Source of the DNA: an uncultured Marmoricola sp.
GTDB lineage: Bacteria; Actinomycetota; Actinomycetes; Propionibacteriales; Nocardioidaceae
NCBI GenBank assembly: GCA_937868075.1
Contig: CALMLL010000080.1
Span: forward strand, 1-64,000
Length of the DNA: 64,000 nucleotides
Reading direction: 5' to 3'
A program made the translations under genes and the position numbers. The notes under the pieces were generated by a model. The model did no database searches. It was not told where the DNA came from and saw only the letters and a program-made list of their open reading frames with translations. This document shows positions 44,681 to 53,938 of the stretch, piece by piece. Position 1 is the first letter of the stretch; the number at the start of each line of letters is the position of its first letter.

Positions 44681-47146
44681 GTGCTTTCGGCCGAACAACT
44701 CCTCGTGCGCGGCCGTGAAGCCGGGTCGGGTGGTCGGCTGGCACAGGCCCGCGCCGACCTGACCAAGGCTGCTCAACGCGCCACCGATCCCGATGTGGCG
44801 GCGCGGGTGCACGTGACCTCGGCGTACGTCGTGGCTGAATCGGGTGACCCGCACACGGCCGAGAAGATGTGTCGTGACGTGCTCGCCGCGCAGAACATCA
44901 GTGACCGCGCCCGCGGACTGGCGTGGTCACAACTCGGACTCCTGCGGCTTCGAGCCGGAGACCTCGACCACGGCGCCAGGTGCTTCGACCAGGCCATCGC
45001 GATGCTCGAAGAGTCCGCCGACCGCGGCTTCGCACTTCTCAACGCCGGCAACATCGCACTCCAGCGAGGCCAGCTGAGCGTGGCTCGGGTCGCCTTCATC
45101 GAGGCTCAAGCCCTTTTCGGGACCACGAACCTGCCCGTCGAGGAGGCGAAGGCGGGGCACAACCTGGCTTATGTGGACCTGCTGACCGGCGACCTGCCGG
45201 CGGCACTTCTGGGAATGGAGAGACACCGCGGAGTGCTCGCCGCCCAGGGCGCAGTCAGTCTCGCCGTCGGCGAGCAGGATCGTGCCGAGGTGTTGATGGC
45301 CGCGGGGTTGGCCGACGAGGCCGACGAGGCCTTGGAACGAGCCGCCAAGGCATTCGGTAGTCGTGGACTTCGACAGTTCCAGGGCGAGTCGGAACTGGTG
45401 CGGGCCCGAGCCCTCCTGCTCGACGACCCACAGAAGGCTCGCCGGGTCGCGGCCGCCGCCGCACGTCGCTTCCGCAGTCGTGGGAGTCTCAGTTGGGCGC
45501 TTCGGGCCGACGCCCTGGTGTTGATGGCCCAGGTCGAGGCAGGAGGTCGGGCTGCGGCCCTGGCAGCCAAGGCCGAGGACCTCGCCGCCCGGTTGCGCGA
45601 GAACGGCTTGGCCTCCGATGCGGTCACGGTGGCGGTCTACGGGATCAGGGTCATGCTTCGCCGCGGCAACCGCGACCAAGCAGCGGCTCGGCTGTCCCGG
45701 GTCCGGCTGCCCGAATCGGTTCCGTTGCCGACCCGACTCCTCGTCCACGAGGTGCGCGGGGATCTGGCGAAGGCTCGGGGGGCCCGCAGTCGCGCTCTGA
45801 ACCACGTACGAGCCGGGCTGGCCGACCTGCATGCCTGGCAGTCCAGTTTCGGGAGCCTGGACCTTCAGAGCAGCCTGGTGGTTCACGGCCGCCAACTCGG
45901 AGTCGACGGGCTCAACCTGGCCCTGGCCTCCGGCGATCCGGAACTGGTTTTCGAGTGGAGTGAGCGCGGCCGGACGCTGGTCAACCGAGTCGCCCCGGTT
46001 CGTCCGCCGGACGACCCCATCGTCGCTGCGGAACTCGCCGAATTGCGCTACCTGTCGACCCTTCGGCCAGACCCGCGTTCTGCGGATGGGCTTCGCCTTG
46101 CTCGACTGCGGGTGGACGTGCGCCAGCACGCGTGGGCCGGGGCCGGCTCCGGCGAGATCACCGAGCCGATCGCCATGGGCGATCTCAAGGACGAACTCGC
46201 CGCCGATGACGCTGCTCTGGTGGCCTATGTGGGCGCCGAGGGTCGCCTGGTCGCCCTGGTGGTCACCGGCCGCGATGCGGTGCTCCTCGACCTGGGAGAC
46301 CTGCGCCGGGTGGACCTCCTGCTCGACGGACTGCACGCCGACCTGGACATGGCCGCCACCGACCTTCCCGACGGGATCCGGGCCGTCGTCACCACCAGTG
46401 CCAACGCCGGGCTGGCGGACCTGGCCAGACGGCTCGTGACGCCGATTGAGTCGGCCATCGGTGATCGCCGCGTCGTGATCACCCCGTCCACGATCCTGTC
46501 GCGGACACCGTGGAGCCTGCTCCCCGGCTTGGAAGGCCGCCCGGTTGCGGTGCCGCAGTCGGCAACCCGCTGGCTGACCACGCACCGCTCACCGAGCGTT
46601 CCCGCCACGAGAGCCCACGTCGGGTTCGTCGCGGGACCAGGCGTGGCCCGAGCAGACGCCGAAGTCCGCGACGCTCGCCGCATCTGGGGCCGAGGCACCG
46701 TCCTGACCGGCACCGAGGCGAGTGTGGCTGCCGCCACCACACTCGCCGAGACCACGGATGTGCTCCATTTCGCCGCCCACGGACGCCACGCCACCGACAA
46801 CGCGATGTTCTCCGGCCTCGAACTGGCCGATGGCCCCTTCTTCGGCTATGACATCGACCGGATCCGGGCGGTCCCCGAGACCGTGTTGCTCTCCGCCTGC
46901 GAGGTGGGCCGATCGACGGTGCGCTCGGGTGAGGAGACGGTCGGGATGACCGCAGCCTGGCTGCACGCCGGGGCCGGATCGGTCATCGCCTCCAGTGCAC
47001 TGATCGGGGACAGCGCCGCCGCCGACGTGCTAGCGCGCGTGCACGCTGGACTGGCTGGGGGCGCTACCCCTGCCGAGGCGCTCGCCGAGGCTCAAGCCGC
47101 GTCCGATGCCCTGGCTCCGCTGGTGTGCTTCGGCGCCGGTTGGTGA
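44681..47146 (+). CDS. TPR-CHAT protease (caspase-like)
   Basis: This is an 821-residue protein. Residues 1 to about 430 are an alpha-helical TPR-type solenoid (for example SQLGLLRLRAGDLDHGARCF and ALLNAGNIALQRGQLSVAR). A linker follows, and from about 520 to the end there is a CHAT domain of the caspase-like clan CD. The catalytic dyad is intact: His700 in VLHFAAHGRHATDNAMF and Cys740 in TVLLSACEVGRS. It is predicted to cleave a specific protein when the TPR part is triggered. GTG 44681 starts 4 bp after the S8 stop, so both proteases are made together. The last 117 bp overlap the convergent MFS gene. Confidence 0.9.
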   Translation: MLSAEQLLVRGREAGSGGRLAQARADLTKAAQRATDPDVAARVHVTSAYVVAESGDPHTAEKMCRDVLAAQNISDRARGLAWSQLGLLRLRAGDLDHGARCFDQAIAMLEESADRGFALLNAGNIALQRGQLSVARVAFIEAQALFGTTNLPVEEAKAGHNLAYVDLLTGDLPAALLGMERHRGVLAAQGAVSLAVGEQDRAEVLMAAGLADEADEALERAAKAFGSRGLRQFQGESELVRARALLLDDPQKARRVAAAAARRFRSRGSLSWALRADALVLMAQVEAGGRAAALAAKAEDLAARLRENGLASDAVTVAVYGIRVMLRRGNRDQAAARLSRVRLPESVPLPTRLLVHEVRGDLAKARGARSRALNHVRAGLADLHAWQSSFGSLDLQSSLVVHGRQLGVDGLNLALASGDPELVFEWSERGRTLVNRVAPVRPPDDPIVAAELAELRYLSTLRPDPRSADGLRLARLRVDVRQHAWAGAGSGEITEPIAMGDLKDELAADDAALVAYVGAEGRLVALVVTGRDAVLLDLGDLRRVDLLLDGLHADLDMAATDLPDGIRAVVTTSANAGLADLARRLVTPIESAIGDRRVVITPSTILSRTPWSLLPGLEGRPVAVPQSATRWLTTHRSPSVPATRAHVGFVAGPGVARADAEVRDARRIWGRGTVLTGTEASVAAATTLAETTDVLHFAAHGRHATDNAMFSGLELADGPFFGYDIDRIRAVPETVLLSACEVGRSTVRSGEETVGMTAAWLHAGAGSVIASSALIGDSAAADVLARVHAGLAGGATPAEALAEAQAASDALAPLVCFGAGW

Positions 47147-48304
47147 CTCGGCTCGGCGTACGACGAGGGCGGCGGAGCCCCCGGTAGCCGCCACGATCAC
47201 AGCGAGGGCGGCGACGGCCACTATCGGCGAGACCAGTCCGACGGCGAAGGGTGCCAGGGCCGCGCCGGCCATGGCTGCAGCAACCATGGCGGAGTCGGTC
47301 AGGCCGAGGATGGAGGCCCGGACCTCATCTGGCACCTGTTCCTGCAAGGTCGCGGTGGCCGCGCTCTCCACGTGGGTGGCGCAGGCGCCGGCGGCGAGGA
47401 GGAGCGGCGCGGCCCACCAGACGCGAGGTGCCAGAGAGGTCAAGGCCACCAACGCGGCAAGGGCGCCCAGTCCGAGGTTGATGCGTGTGGACAGCGAGTG
47501 GCCGAGCATGTCCAGCAGCGGTGCTGCGAAGGCGCCGAAGCCCAGAGCAGAGGTGGCCAACCCGAAGCCCCAGTCTCCTTGGCGCCATTGGTCGTGAGCC
47601 AGCCCGAGCAGGCTGACCCCGAGGCATGCGAGGACCAGGTTCACGCCACACACCACGATGAGGGCGGCTTGAACTCGAGGAGTCCGCAGTGCCTGCCCGA
47701 GCGGGGTACGCGCGTCCCCCGAGGCAGACGCGGCACGTCCTGCCGGCGCCGCGAGCCGGACTCCACGCAGGATGAACCAGGCAACACCGGTGATGAGGAT
47801 CGGTGCGATCAATGCGACGGGTCGAACCTGTGGCGCCACGAGAAGCCCGCCGATAGCGGGTCCCACCACGAACGAGCCGACCTCGACAGTCACCAACAAC
47901 TCCGTGGCTCGCACTCGGTGGCTGTCGGAGATCCCCGGCAAGGCGGCCGCCGCGGCCGGGTACGCCGGAGTGCCGGCCGCCACGGCGAGTCCTGCACTGA
48001 CCACGGCCACGACCGGCAACTCCGCGACGACCGAGACTGCACTCAAGGCGAGAAGGCCGACGCGGGCCAGCACGGTGGCGCGAAGGACCTGGTCACGACG
48101 CCGGGCGTCGGCCAGCCTTCCCGCAGCCCACGAGATCAGCACGTAGGGCAGCATCCGCGCCGCACCGGTGAGCCCCAGGGCGAGTTCGGAGTGGGTCTGG
48201 GACCAGACCAACACCATCAGCAGCGGCCACGGGATGGACATCGCGATGGCCGCCAGTCCGTGCGCCAGGATCACGCGGCGGGCTGAGCGGCTCAGATTGC
48301 GCAT
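47030..48304 (-). CDS. MFS transporter (probable exporter)
   Basis: This is a 424-residue major facilitator protein with about twelve hydrophobic segments. The loop 2-3 motif is seen as SWAAGRLADARRRDQVLR, matching the MFS motif A pattern. The ATG at 48304 overlaps the decarboxylase stop (ATGA), so the two are co-translated and a substrate link is likely, for example export of the decarboxylation product. The last about 40 residues are hydrophilic and lie antisense to the 3' end of the CHAT gene (117-bp overlap). Substrate unknown. Confidence 0.83.
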   Translation of the reverse strand: MRNLSRSARRVILAHGLAAIAMSIPWPLLMVLVWSQTHSELALGLTGAARMLPYVLISWAAGRLADARRRDQVLRATVLARVGLLALSAVSVVAELPVVAVVSAGLAVAAGTPAYPAAAAALPGISDSHRVRATELLVTVEVGSFVVGPAIGGLLVAPQVRPVALIAPILITGVAWFILRGVRLAAPAGRAASASGDARTPLGQALRTPRVQAALIVVCGVNLVLACLGVSLLGLAHDQWRQGDWGFGLATSALGFGAFAAPLLDMLGHSLSTRINLGLGALAALVALTSLAPRVWWAAPLLLAAGACATHVESAATATLQEQVPDEVRASILGLTDSAMVAAAMAGAALAPFAVGLVSPIVAVAALAVIVAATGGSAALVVRRAESPTGAEAHQRSQGIGRGLSLGERLGRGSAPSQSSVHAR

Positions 48305-49461
48305 CAGCCACCGACCACGACCGTGCCCATAGGGGCGAAACCGTTGAACCCGACGGTGGAGTAGCAGGTCGTGTATGCCCCAGCCGAGTGCAGTCGCACC
48401 ACGTCTCCGGCGCGCAACGAGAGCGGCAGGTCGACCGGAGTGCGTTCGTAGAGGACGTCGGCGCTGTCGCAGGTCGGCCCCGCCAGCACGCACGGACCGA
48501 CCGGCCCGGTGGCGGTGCTGCTGAGCCGATAGACGATCGCCTCGTCGAGACATTCGACCATCCCGGTGAAGACTCCGGCGTCGAGGAAGACCCAGCGAGC
48601 CCCACCGCGGGGCACGACCTCTACCACGCTGGTGACCACGGTGCCGGCATCGCCCACCACGCCTCGACCGGGCTCGATGACGGTGCGCGGCTGATGTTCG
48701 CCGAAGGACTCCAACAGCGCACCCGCGATGGTGGCGGTGTAGTCGGGTAACGGCGGAGTCGAACCCTGGTGACGGGCCGGGAACCCTCCACCCAGATCGA
48801 GGAGCCACGGGTGCAGGCCGCGAGACCTGGCTGCCCAGAACACCTCGGCAGCATCGGCGATCGCTTCCGACCAGGCCGCTGGGCTGCGTTGTTGCGAACC
48901 GACGTGGAAGGAGACACCGGCGGCCTCCAGACCCAGTCCTTCAGCAAGGCACAGCACCTCCACGGCTTCAGCGGCGGTGCAGCCGTACTTGCGAGACAGC
49001 GGCCAGTCCGAGCCAGCACCCGAGGTGGCCAGGCGGCAGAGGAGGGCGCTGCGCGGGGCGTGCACCGCGATCTTGCGGACCTCCACCAGCGAGTCGGCCA
49101 CGAAGAGGGAGACGCCCAAGGCAGCAGCTTCGGCGATGTGGTCGGCGCGCTTGACCGGGTTGGAGTAGAGCAGTTGATCGGTGGTCGCTCCGGCGGCCAG
49201 AGCGGCGCGGACCTCGTCCGGGCTGGCGACATCGAAACTGCACCCCGAATCGGCCAGGGCTGCCAGCAGAGCAGGGTGTGGGTTCGCCTTCACCGCGTAG
49301 TGGATCCCGGTGTTGGGCAAGCCCACCCGCAACTGGGCGTACCGGTCGATGGCGATGTCGATATCGAGTTCGAGGTACGGCGTATTCGGGGCGCGATGAT
49401 CGCTCACCAGCGGCGGCAGGTGGTCGGCAGTGCGCAGGCTCATGTGGGTCAGGAGGACCAA
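48304..49461 (-). CDS. PLP-dependent ornithine/lysine decarboxylase-like enzyme (fold type III)
   Basis: This is a 385-residue fold-type III decarboxylase with an alanine-racemase-like barrel. The PLP lysine is in IHYAVKANPHPALLAAL. The phosphate-binding glycines are in LLDLGGGFPARH. The dimer-interface catalytic Cys is in AGPTCDSADVLYE, as in ornithine decarboxylases. Likely product is a diamine such as putrescine or cadaverine. TTG 49461 has GGAGGG four bases upstream. ATG 49443 has none but is the only ATG nearby, so the start is open. It is co-transcribed with the MFS gene and diverges from proS. Confidence 0.86.
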   Translation of the reverse strand: MVLLTHMSLRTADHLPPLVSDHRAPNTPYLELDIDIAIDRYAQLRVGLPNTGIHYAVKANPHPALLAALADSGCSFDVASPDEVRAALAAGATTDQLLYSNPVKRADHIAEAAALGVSLFVADSLVEVRKIAVHAPRSALLCRLATSGAGSDWPLSRKYGCTAAEAVEVLCLAEGLGLEAAGVSFHVGSQQRSPAAWSEAIADAAEVFWAARSRGLHPWLLDLGGGFPARHQGSTPPLPDYTATIAGALLESFGEHQPRTVIEPGRGVVGDAGTVVTSVVEVVPRGGARWVFLDAGVFTGMVECLDEAIVYRLSSTATGPVGPCVLAGPTCDSADVLYERTPVDLPLSLRAGDVVRLHSAGAYTTCYSTVGFNGFAPMGTVVVGG

Positions 49462-49533
49462 GGCGCCCTCCAGATACCTCCAGGCCGAAACCGGTTCGTC
49501 GCGGGAGGGGAGGGCTGACTAGCCTGTGCGCTT

Positions 49534-51315
49534 ATGAGCAAAGCCCGGGTAATGAGGATGTCGTCGCTGTTCGTGCGTACCTTGCGCGAGGACCCGGCCG
49601 ACGCCGAAGTCGCTAGCCACCGCCTGCTGGTTCGTGCCGGCTACATCCGCCGTGTGGCGCCGGGCCTCTACTCCTGGTTGCCGCTGGGCTACCGCGTGCT
49701 GCGCAAGATCGAAGACATCATCCGCGACGAGATGGATGACATGGGCGCCCAGGAGGTCCACTTCCCGGCCCTGCTGCCCAAGGAGCCCTACGACGCCACC
49801 GGACGTTGGACCGACTATGGCGACGGCATCTTCCGACTCAAGGACCGCAAGGGCGCCGACTACCTTCTCGGGCCGACGCACGAGGAGATGTTCACCCTGG
49901 TGGTGAAGGACCTCTACTCCTCCTACAAGGACCTCCCGCTGTGGCTCTACCAGATCCAGACGAAGTACCGCGACGAGGCTCGCCCGCGCGCGGGTCTGTT
50001 GCGTGGCCGCGAGTTCGTGATGAAGGACTCCTACTCCTTCGACATCGACGAGGCCGGACTGGACGCCAGTTACCAGGCCCACCGCGACGCCTACGTACGC
50101 ATCTTCGACCGGCTCGGCTTCGACTACGTCATCGTGAGCGCGATGTCGGGTGCCATGGGGGGTTCGAAGTCCGAGGAGTTCTTGGCGACCTCGCCGGTCG
50201 GGGAGGACACCTACGTTCGCTGTGTCTCCTGCGGGTTCGCGGCGAACGTCGAGGCCGTGCGGGTGCCCGCTCCTGCCCCTACGGCGTACGACGACATGCC
50301 GGCCGCGCACGCCGAGCAGACCCCGGACACCCCGACCATCGACACCCTGGTCGATCACCTCAACGAGGCCTTCCCCCGCCAGGACCGGCCCTGGGAGGCA
50401 GCCGACACGCTCAAGAACGTCATCGTGATGCTCACCCACCCCGACGGCACCAAGGAGCCTCTGGCCATCGGTGTCCCCGGCAATCGTGAGGTGGATGAGA
50501 AGAGGCTCGCCGCGCAGGTCGAACCGGCCGTGGTGAGCGCCTTCGACGAGGCCGAATTCGCCAAGCACCCGAGCCTCGCCAAGGGTTACATCGGGCCCGG
50601 TGCACTCGGCCTGGAGAAAGCCTCGGGCATCCGGTACCTCACCGACCCGCGCATCAGCGAGGGCACCGCGTGGGTCACCGGCGCCGATGTCTCCGGATCG
50701 CACGTCATCGACTTGGTCGCCGGGCGTGACTTCACCTCCGACGGCTTGATCGAGGCCGCCGAGATCAAGGACGGCGACGCCTGTCCCAATTGCGCCGACG
50801 GGGAGTTGGAGTCCGCGCGCGGCATCGAGATGGGGCACATCTTCCAGTTGGGCCGCAAGTACGCCGACGCGCTGGGGCTCCAGGTACTCGACGAGCACGG
50901 CAAGTTGGTCACCGTCACGATGGGCTCCTATGGCATCGGACCCTCGCGGGCCGTAGCGGCCATCGCCGAGGACAACCACGACGAGTTGGGCCTGTGCTGG
51001 CCCCGGGAGGTGTCCCCGGCGGATGTCCATGTCGTGGCGACCGGCAAGGACGCCGAGGTCTTCGAGGCGGCCTCGTCGCTGGCCGATGAGCTGGCTGCTC
51101 GTGGGGTTGAGGTGATCTACGACGACCGTCCCAAGGTGAGCCCGGGGGTCAAGTTCAAAGATGCCGAACTCATCGGCGTGCCAACGATCGTCACGGTGGG
51201 TCGAGGACTCGCCACCGGTGTCGTCGAGGTCAAGGACCGCCGCTCCGGCGAGCGCCAGGACGTTGCCGTCGCCGAGGCGGCCGATCGGATCGCCGCGATC
51301 GTCACGGCGGGGTAA
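49534..51315 (+). CDS. proS: Prolyl-tRNA synthetase (bacterial type)
   Basis: This is a 593-residue class II synthetase charging tRNA-Pro. Motif 1 region [20 protein letters not shown], motif 2 [19 protein letters not shown], and motif 3 [16 protein letters not shown] are visible. The INS editing domain (about residues 230-390) marks the bacterial form. A C-terminal anticodon-binding domain ([18 protein letters not shown]) completes it. The start is ATG 49534; ATGs at 49552 and 49558 are alternatives. The position upstream of rimP-nusA-infB is typical. Confidence 0.95.
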   Translation: MSKARVMRMSSLFVRTLREDPADAEVASHRLLVRAGYIRRVAPGLYSWLPLGYRVLRKIEDIIRDEMDDMGAQEVHFPALLPKEPYDATGRWTDYGDGIFRLKDRKGADYLLGPTHEEMFTLVVKDLYSSYKDLPLWLYQIQTKYRDEARPRAGLLRGREFVMKDSYSFDIDEAGLDASYQAHRDAYVRIFDRLGFDYVIVSAMSGAMGGSKSEEFLATSPVGEDTYVRCVSCGFAANVEAVRVPAPAPTAYDDMPAAHAEQTPDTPTIDTLVDHLNEAFPRQDRPWEAADTLKNVIVMLTHPDGTKEPLAIGVPGNREVDEKRLAAQVEPAVVSAFDEAEFAKHPSLAKGYIGPGALGLEKASGIRYLTDPRISEGTAWVTGADVSGSHVIDLVAGRDFTSDGLIEAAEIKDGDACPNCADGELESARGIEMGHIFQLGRKYADALGLQVLDEHGKLVTVTMGSYGIGPSRAVAAIAEDNHDELGLCWPREVSPADVHVVATGKDAEVFEAASSLADELAARGVEVIYDDRPKVSPGVKFKDAELIGVPTIVTVGRGLATGVVEVKDRRSGERQDVAVAEAADRIAAIVTAG

Positions 51316-51409
51316 CCCGAACTCAGAGCATCGCTTGCAGGTTCATGCAATGCAGGAACCTGTAGGGCCTTGCGCTTTTGTGCAAGCGCGATAGATAGGC
51401 GATGATGGT

Positions 51410-51433
51410 GTTGTCCCTCTTTTGAGGGACAAC
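51410..51433 (+). terminator. 10-bp perfect hairpin between convergent proS and DUF4439 genes
   Basis: GTTGTCCCTC (51410-51419), loop TTTT, then GAGGGACAAC (51424-51433). It abuts the DUF4439 stop at 51435 and can serve both strands. Two smaller inverted repeats lie just before it (51338-51362 and 51369-51386). Confidence 0.65.
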
Positions 51434-51434
51434 G

Positions 51435-51854
51435 TCAGCTGAGTCCGGGGAAGGTCTCGGGACTTCCTCGGAACCACAGCTCTCGTACGGCGCCCTGCGC
51501 CAGCGCACTGATAGCCCAACCCCGGCTCCCCCCCTCAGTGCTTGCGACCAGGGCGCCGTACGTGTCTGTGCACCGTGCCTCGACACCCTGGGCCGCGCGG
51601 CGGATCCGAGCAGTCGTGTTCAACACTGTGGGAACCTCGTAGGCGGCTGCCGCGGCCACCGGTTCTGCGCCGAGTTCCAGGACCCGCTGATGGAGTTCGT
51701 CGCGCTGACGCTTGTGTTCGCCGATTGCCTGATCCAGCCGCTTCCACAGGGCACGCTCGCGTGTGAACGACGTCTGGGCCGCGCACACCCCGAGCACGTA
51801 TACCGCGGCGTGCTCGGCCGCGAGGGTCTGTTGCAACGGCTCCACAGCGCTCAC
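51435..51854 (-). CDS. DUF4439 (ferritin-like) domain protein
   Basis: This is a 139-residue helical protein of the DUF4439 ferritin-like group. Conserved features seen are LAAEHAAVYVLGVCAAQTSF, the EHKRQRDELHQRVLELGAEP segment, and AVRELWFRGS near the C-terminus. Glu/His residues could bind metal, but no ligand set is proven. The GTG start overlaps the lipoprotein stop by 4 bp. It forms a two-gene minus-strand operon between proS and rimP, a conserved actinobacterial neighbourhood. Confidence 0.8.
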   Translation of the reverse strand: MSAVEPLQQTLAAEHAAVYVLGVCAAQTSFTRERALWKRLDQAIGEHKRQRDELHQRVLELGAEPVAAAAAYEVPTVLNTTARIRRAAQGVEARCTDTYGALVASTEGGSRGWAISALAQGAVRELWFRGSPETFPGLS

Positions 51855-52336
51855 ATGGAACCCCGCGTCACTGGGTGGAGGTGTTGGGCCAAGGCAGCGT
51901 TCATGCTGGCCAACAAGAGTGCGAAGGCACCGCTGCGGGCGCCCTGAGCCCCGTCGACCAGAGCCGCCTGCAGGCCGCGGATCTCCTTGCGGACTTCGGG
52001 GACGCTCAGGCGGTGCGCAGGTGCGGACGGGCTGGCGGTGGGACGCAGGGATGCCGGCACCGCGGTGGTCAGTTTGGCTTCGTGTGCTGCCAGAGTCTGA
52101 CTCAGCGCCCGCGGACTCAATCCCGCACCGCTCTGGGAGCCGACGATCCGGCTGCGCACGTCACGGATCCGACCGAGCACGGAGACCGCCACAGCCACGT
52201 CGGGGTCGATCTGGGTGGCAGGCAGCGTCTCTCGCGGAGAGGGCGGGGCTGTGGTGAGCGAACAACCGCTCGTCGAGACCAGAGTGGCCGATAGCGCGAC
52301 CAGAGCGGTACGCCGAGTCAGCGCGGTGTTGTCCAC
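51851..52336 (-). CDS. Small lipoprotein with twin-arginine-type signal
   Basis: This is a 161-residue exported protein. The N-terminus LTRRTALVALSATLVSTSGC combines a twin-arginine pair and a hydrophobic stretch with the lipobox STSGC, so it should be lipid-anchored outside. The rest is Ala/Leu/Arg-rich helix (RALSQTLAAHEAKLTTAVPA) without a recognised domain. The start is GTG. It overlaps the DUF4439 gene by 4 bp and diverges from rimP. The paired DUF4439 protein may be its partner; function unknown. Confidence 0.75.
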   Translation of the reverse strand: MDNTALTRRTALVALSATLVSTSGCSLTTAPPSPRETLPATQIDPDVAVAVSVLGRIRDVRSRIVGSQSGAGLSPRALSQTLAAHEAKLTTAVPASLRPTASPSAPAHRLSVPEVRKEIRGLQAALVDGAQGARSGAFALLLASMNAALAQHLHPVTRGSM

Positions 52337-52400
52337 CGCACGATCCTAGGCCGACGTCCTTGTAGTCTGAGGAGAACAACACCACAAGGAGGCAGCCGCG

Positions 52401-52874
52401 TTGAGTACCTCTGATATCCGCGACCGCCTGACCCAGGTGTTGTCCCCTCCCTTGGCTGCACTCGGGCTCGACCTCGAAGAGGTGCACCTCAGCAAGGCCG
52501 GCAAACGCAGCGTGCTTCGGATCGCCGTCGATCGCGACGGTGGCGTCGACATGGATGCCGTCGCTGACGCGACTCGGGCGGTGTCGACGGCGTTGGATGA
52601 ATCCGACGCGATGGGGGAGCAGCCCTACACACTCGAAGTCGGGTCTCCCGGCGTCGACCGCCTGCTGACATTGCCCCGACACTGGCGTCGCAATGGGGGC
52701 CGACTGGTCGCGATCACCCTGACCGATGGCACCAAGGTCACCGGCCGGATCACCGCCAGTGACGAGACCGGCGTCGTTGTCAGCGATGGCAGCGCCGACG
52801 CGGGGTCGACCCGGTTGAGCTACGCCGACGTCGCCAAGGCCCGGATCCAGATCGAGTTCAAGAAAGGGTCGTGA
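52401..52874 (+). CDS. rimP: Ribosome maturation factor RimP
   Basis: This 157-residue factor is needed for 30S maturation. The N-terminal alpha/beta domain has [20 protein letters not shown] and [20 protein letters not shown]. The conserved [15 protein letters not shown] and the C-terminal SH3-like barrel follow. It starts at TTG 52401 with AAGGAGG upstream. It opens the rimP-nusA-ylxR-infB-rbfA-truB-ribF block. Confidence 0.93.
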   Translation: MSTSDIRDRLTQVLSPPLAALGLDLEEVHLSKAGKRSVLRIAVDRDGGVDMDAVADATRAVSTALDESDAMGEQPYTLEVGSPGVDRLLTLPRHWRRNGGRLVAITLTDGTKVTGRITASDETGVVVSDGSADAGSTRLSYADVAKARIQIEFKKGS

Positions 52875-52876
52875 TC

Positions 52877-53851
52877 ATGGACATCGATATGAGCATCTTG
52901 CGCATGATGGAGCGTGAGAAGGGCATCTCCTTCGACGTACTCGTCGATGCGATCGAGCAGGCTCTGCTCACGGCGTACCACAAGACTCCGGGCTCGGTGG
53001 AGACTGCTCGCGTCGAACTCAACCGCAAGAGCGGTCACGTCACCGTCTGGGCGACCGAGGTCGACGAGGACGGCACCCACCTGGGCGAGTACGACCACAC
53101 TCCCGATGGTTTCGGGCGGATCGCGGCCACCACCGCGCGCCAGATCATGCTGCAGCGGTTGCGCGATGCCGAGGACGAGCTCCGTTTCGGGGAGTTCTCC
53201 GGGCGTGAGGGTGACATCGTGTCGGGGATCATCCAGCAGGGTCGCGACCCTCAGGACGTCATGGTCGACCTGGGCAAACTGGAAGCGCTGCTTCCCGCCG
53301 GCGAGCAGGTTCCCGGCGACGACTACACCCACGGATCTCGGATCAAAGCGTTGGTCGTCAGCGTCCGCAAGGGGCTGCGCGGACCTCAGGTGATGCTGTC
53401 GCGCACCCACCCTTCGCTGGTCAAGAAGTTGTTCGCGCTGGAGGTCCCCGAGATCGCCGACGGCACCGTCGAGATCGCGGCCATCGCCCGCGAGGCCGGC
53501 CACCGCACCAAGATCGCGGTCCGCTCCCACAACGAGGCGGTCAATGCCAAGGGCTCGTGCATCGGTCCCATGGGCGCTCGGGTGCGCAACGTGATGACCG
53601 AACTGCACGGGGAGAAGATCGACATCGTCGACTGGTCCGATGATCCGGCCAGATTCGTGGCGAATGCGTTGTCACCGGCCCGGGTCAGCGAGGTGCAGGT
53701 CGTCGACGCGGCGGCCAAGTCGGCGCGCGTGATCGTGCCCGACTTCCAGTTGTCGCTGGCGATCGGCAAAGAGGGCCAAAATGCCCGCCTGGCAGCTCGG
53801 TTGACAGGGTGGCGCATCGACATCCGCTCCGACGAGGCCCCTCCCGCCTAG
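52877..53851 (+). CDS. nusA: Transcription termination/antitermination factor NusA
   Basis: This is a 324-residue RNA-polymerase-binding factor. The N-terminal domain has [20 protein letters not shown] and [14 protein letters not shown]. An S1 domain ([26 protein letters not shown]) and two KH domains (VGVRGS-like [35 protein letters not shown]) follow. As in other actinobacteria there are no C-terminal acidic repeats. AAAGGG lies 7 nt before ATG 52877; GTG 52871, overlapping rimP, is less well placed. Confidence 0.94.
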   Translation: MDIDMSILRMMEREKGISFDVLVDAIEQALLTAYHKTPGSVETARVELNRKSGHVTVWATEVDEDGTHLGEYDHTPDGFGRIAATTARQIMLQRLRDAEDELRFGEFSGREGDIVSGIIQQGRDPQDVMVDLGKLEALLPAGEQVPGDDYTHGSRIKALVVSVRKGLRGPQVMLSRTHPSLVKKLFALEVPEIADGTVEIAAIAREAGHRTKIAVRSHNEAVNAKGSCIGPMGARVRNVMTELHGEKIDIVDWSDDPARFVANALSPARVSEVQVVDAAAKSARVIVPDFQLSLAIGKEGQNARLAARLTGWRIDIRSDEAPPA

Positions 53852-53938
53852 ACCGCCGCCGACCGGGTGGTCCGACCGTCCACCTGCCCCTGCGCTCCGG
53901 TTCGAGTTATCGACCTGCTTCGCGGTAGGGTGCACGCG

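Noticed and set aside
41976..47146. Type III-E CRISPR (gRAMP/Craspase) locus
   Set aside because: TPR-CHAT and a sigma factor are present, but no gRAMP effector, cas1 or repeat-spacer array exists in the window. Only an analogy is claimed.
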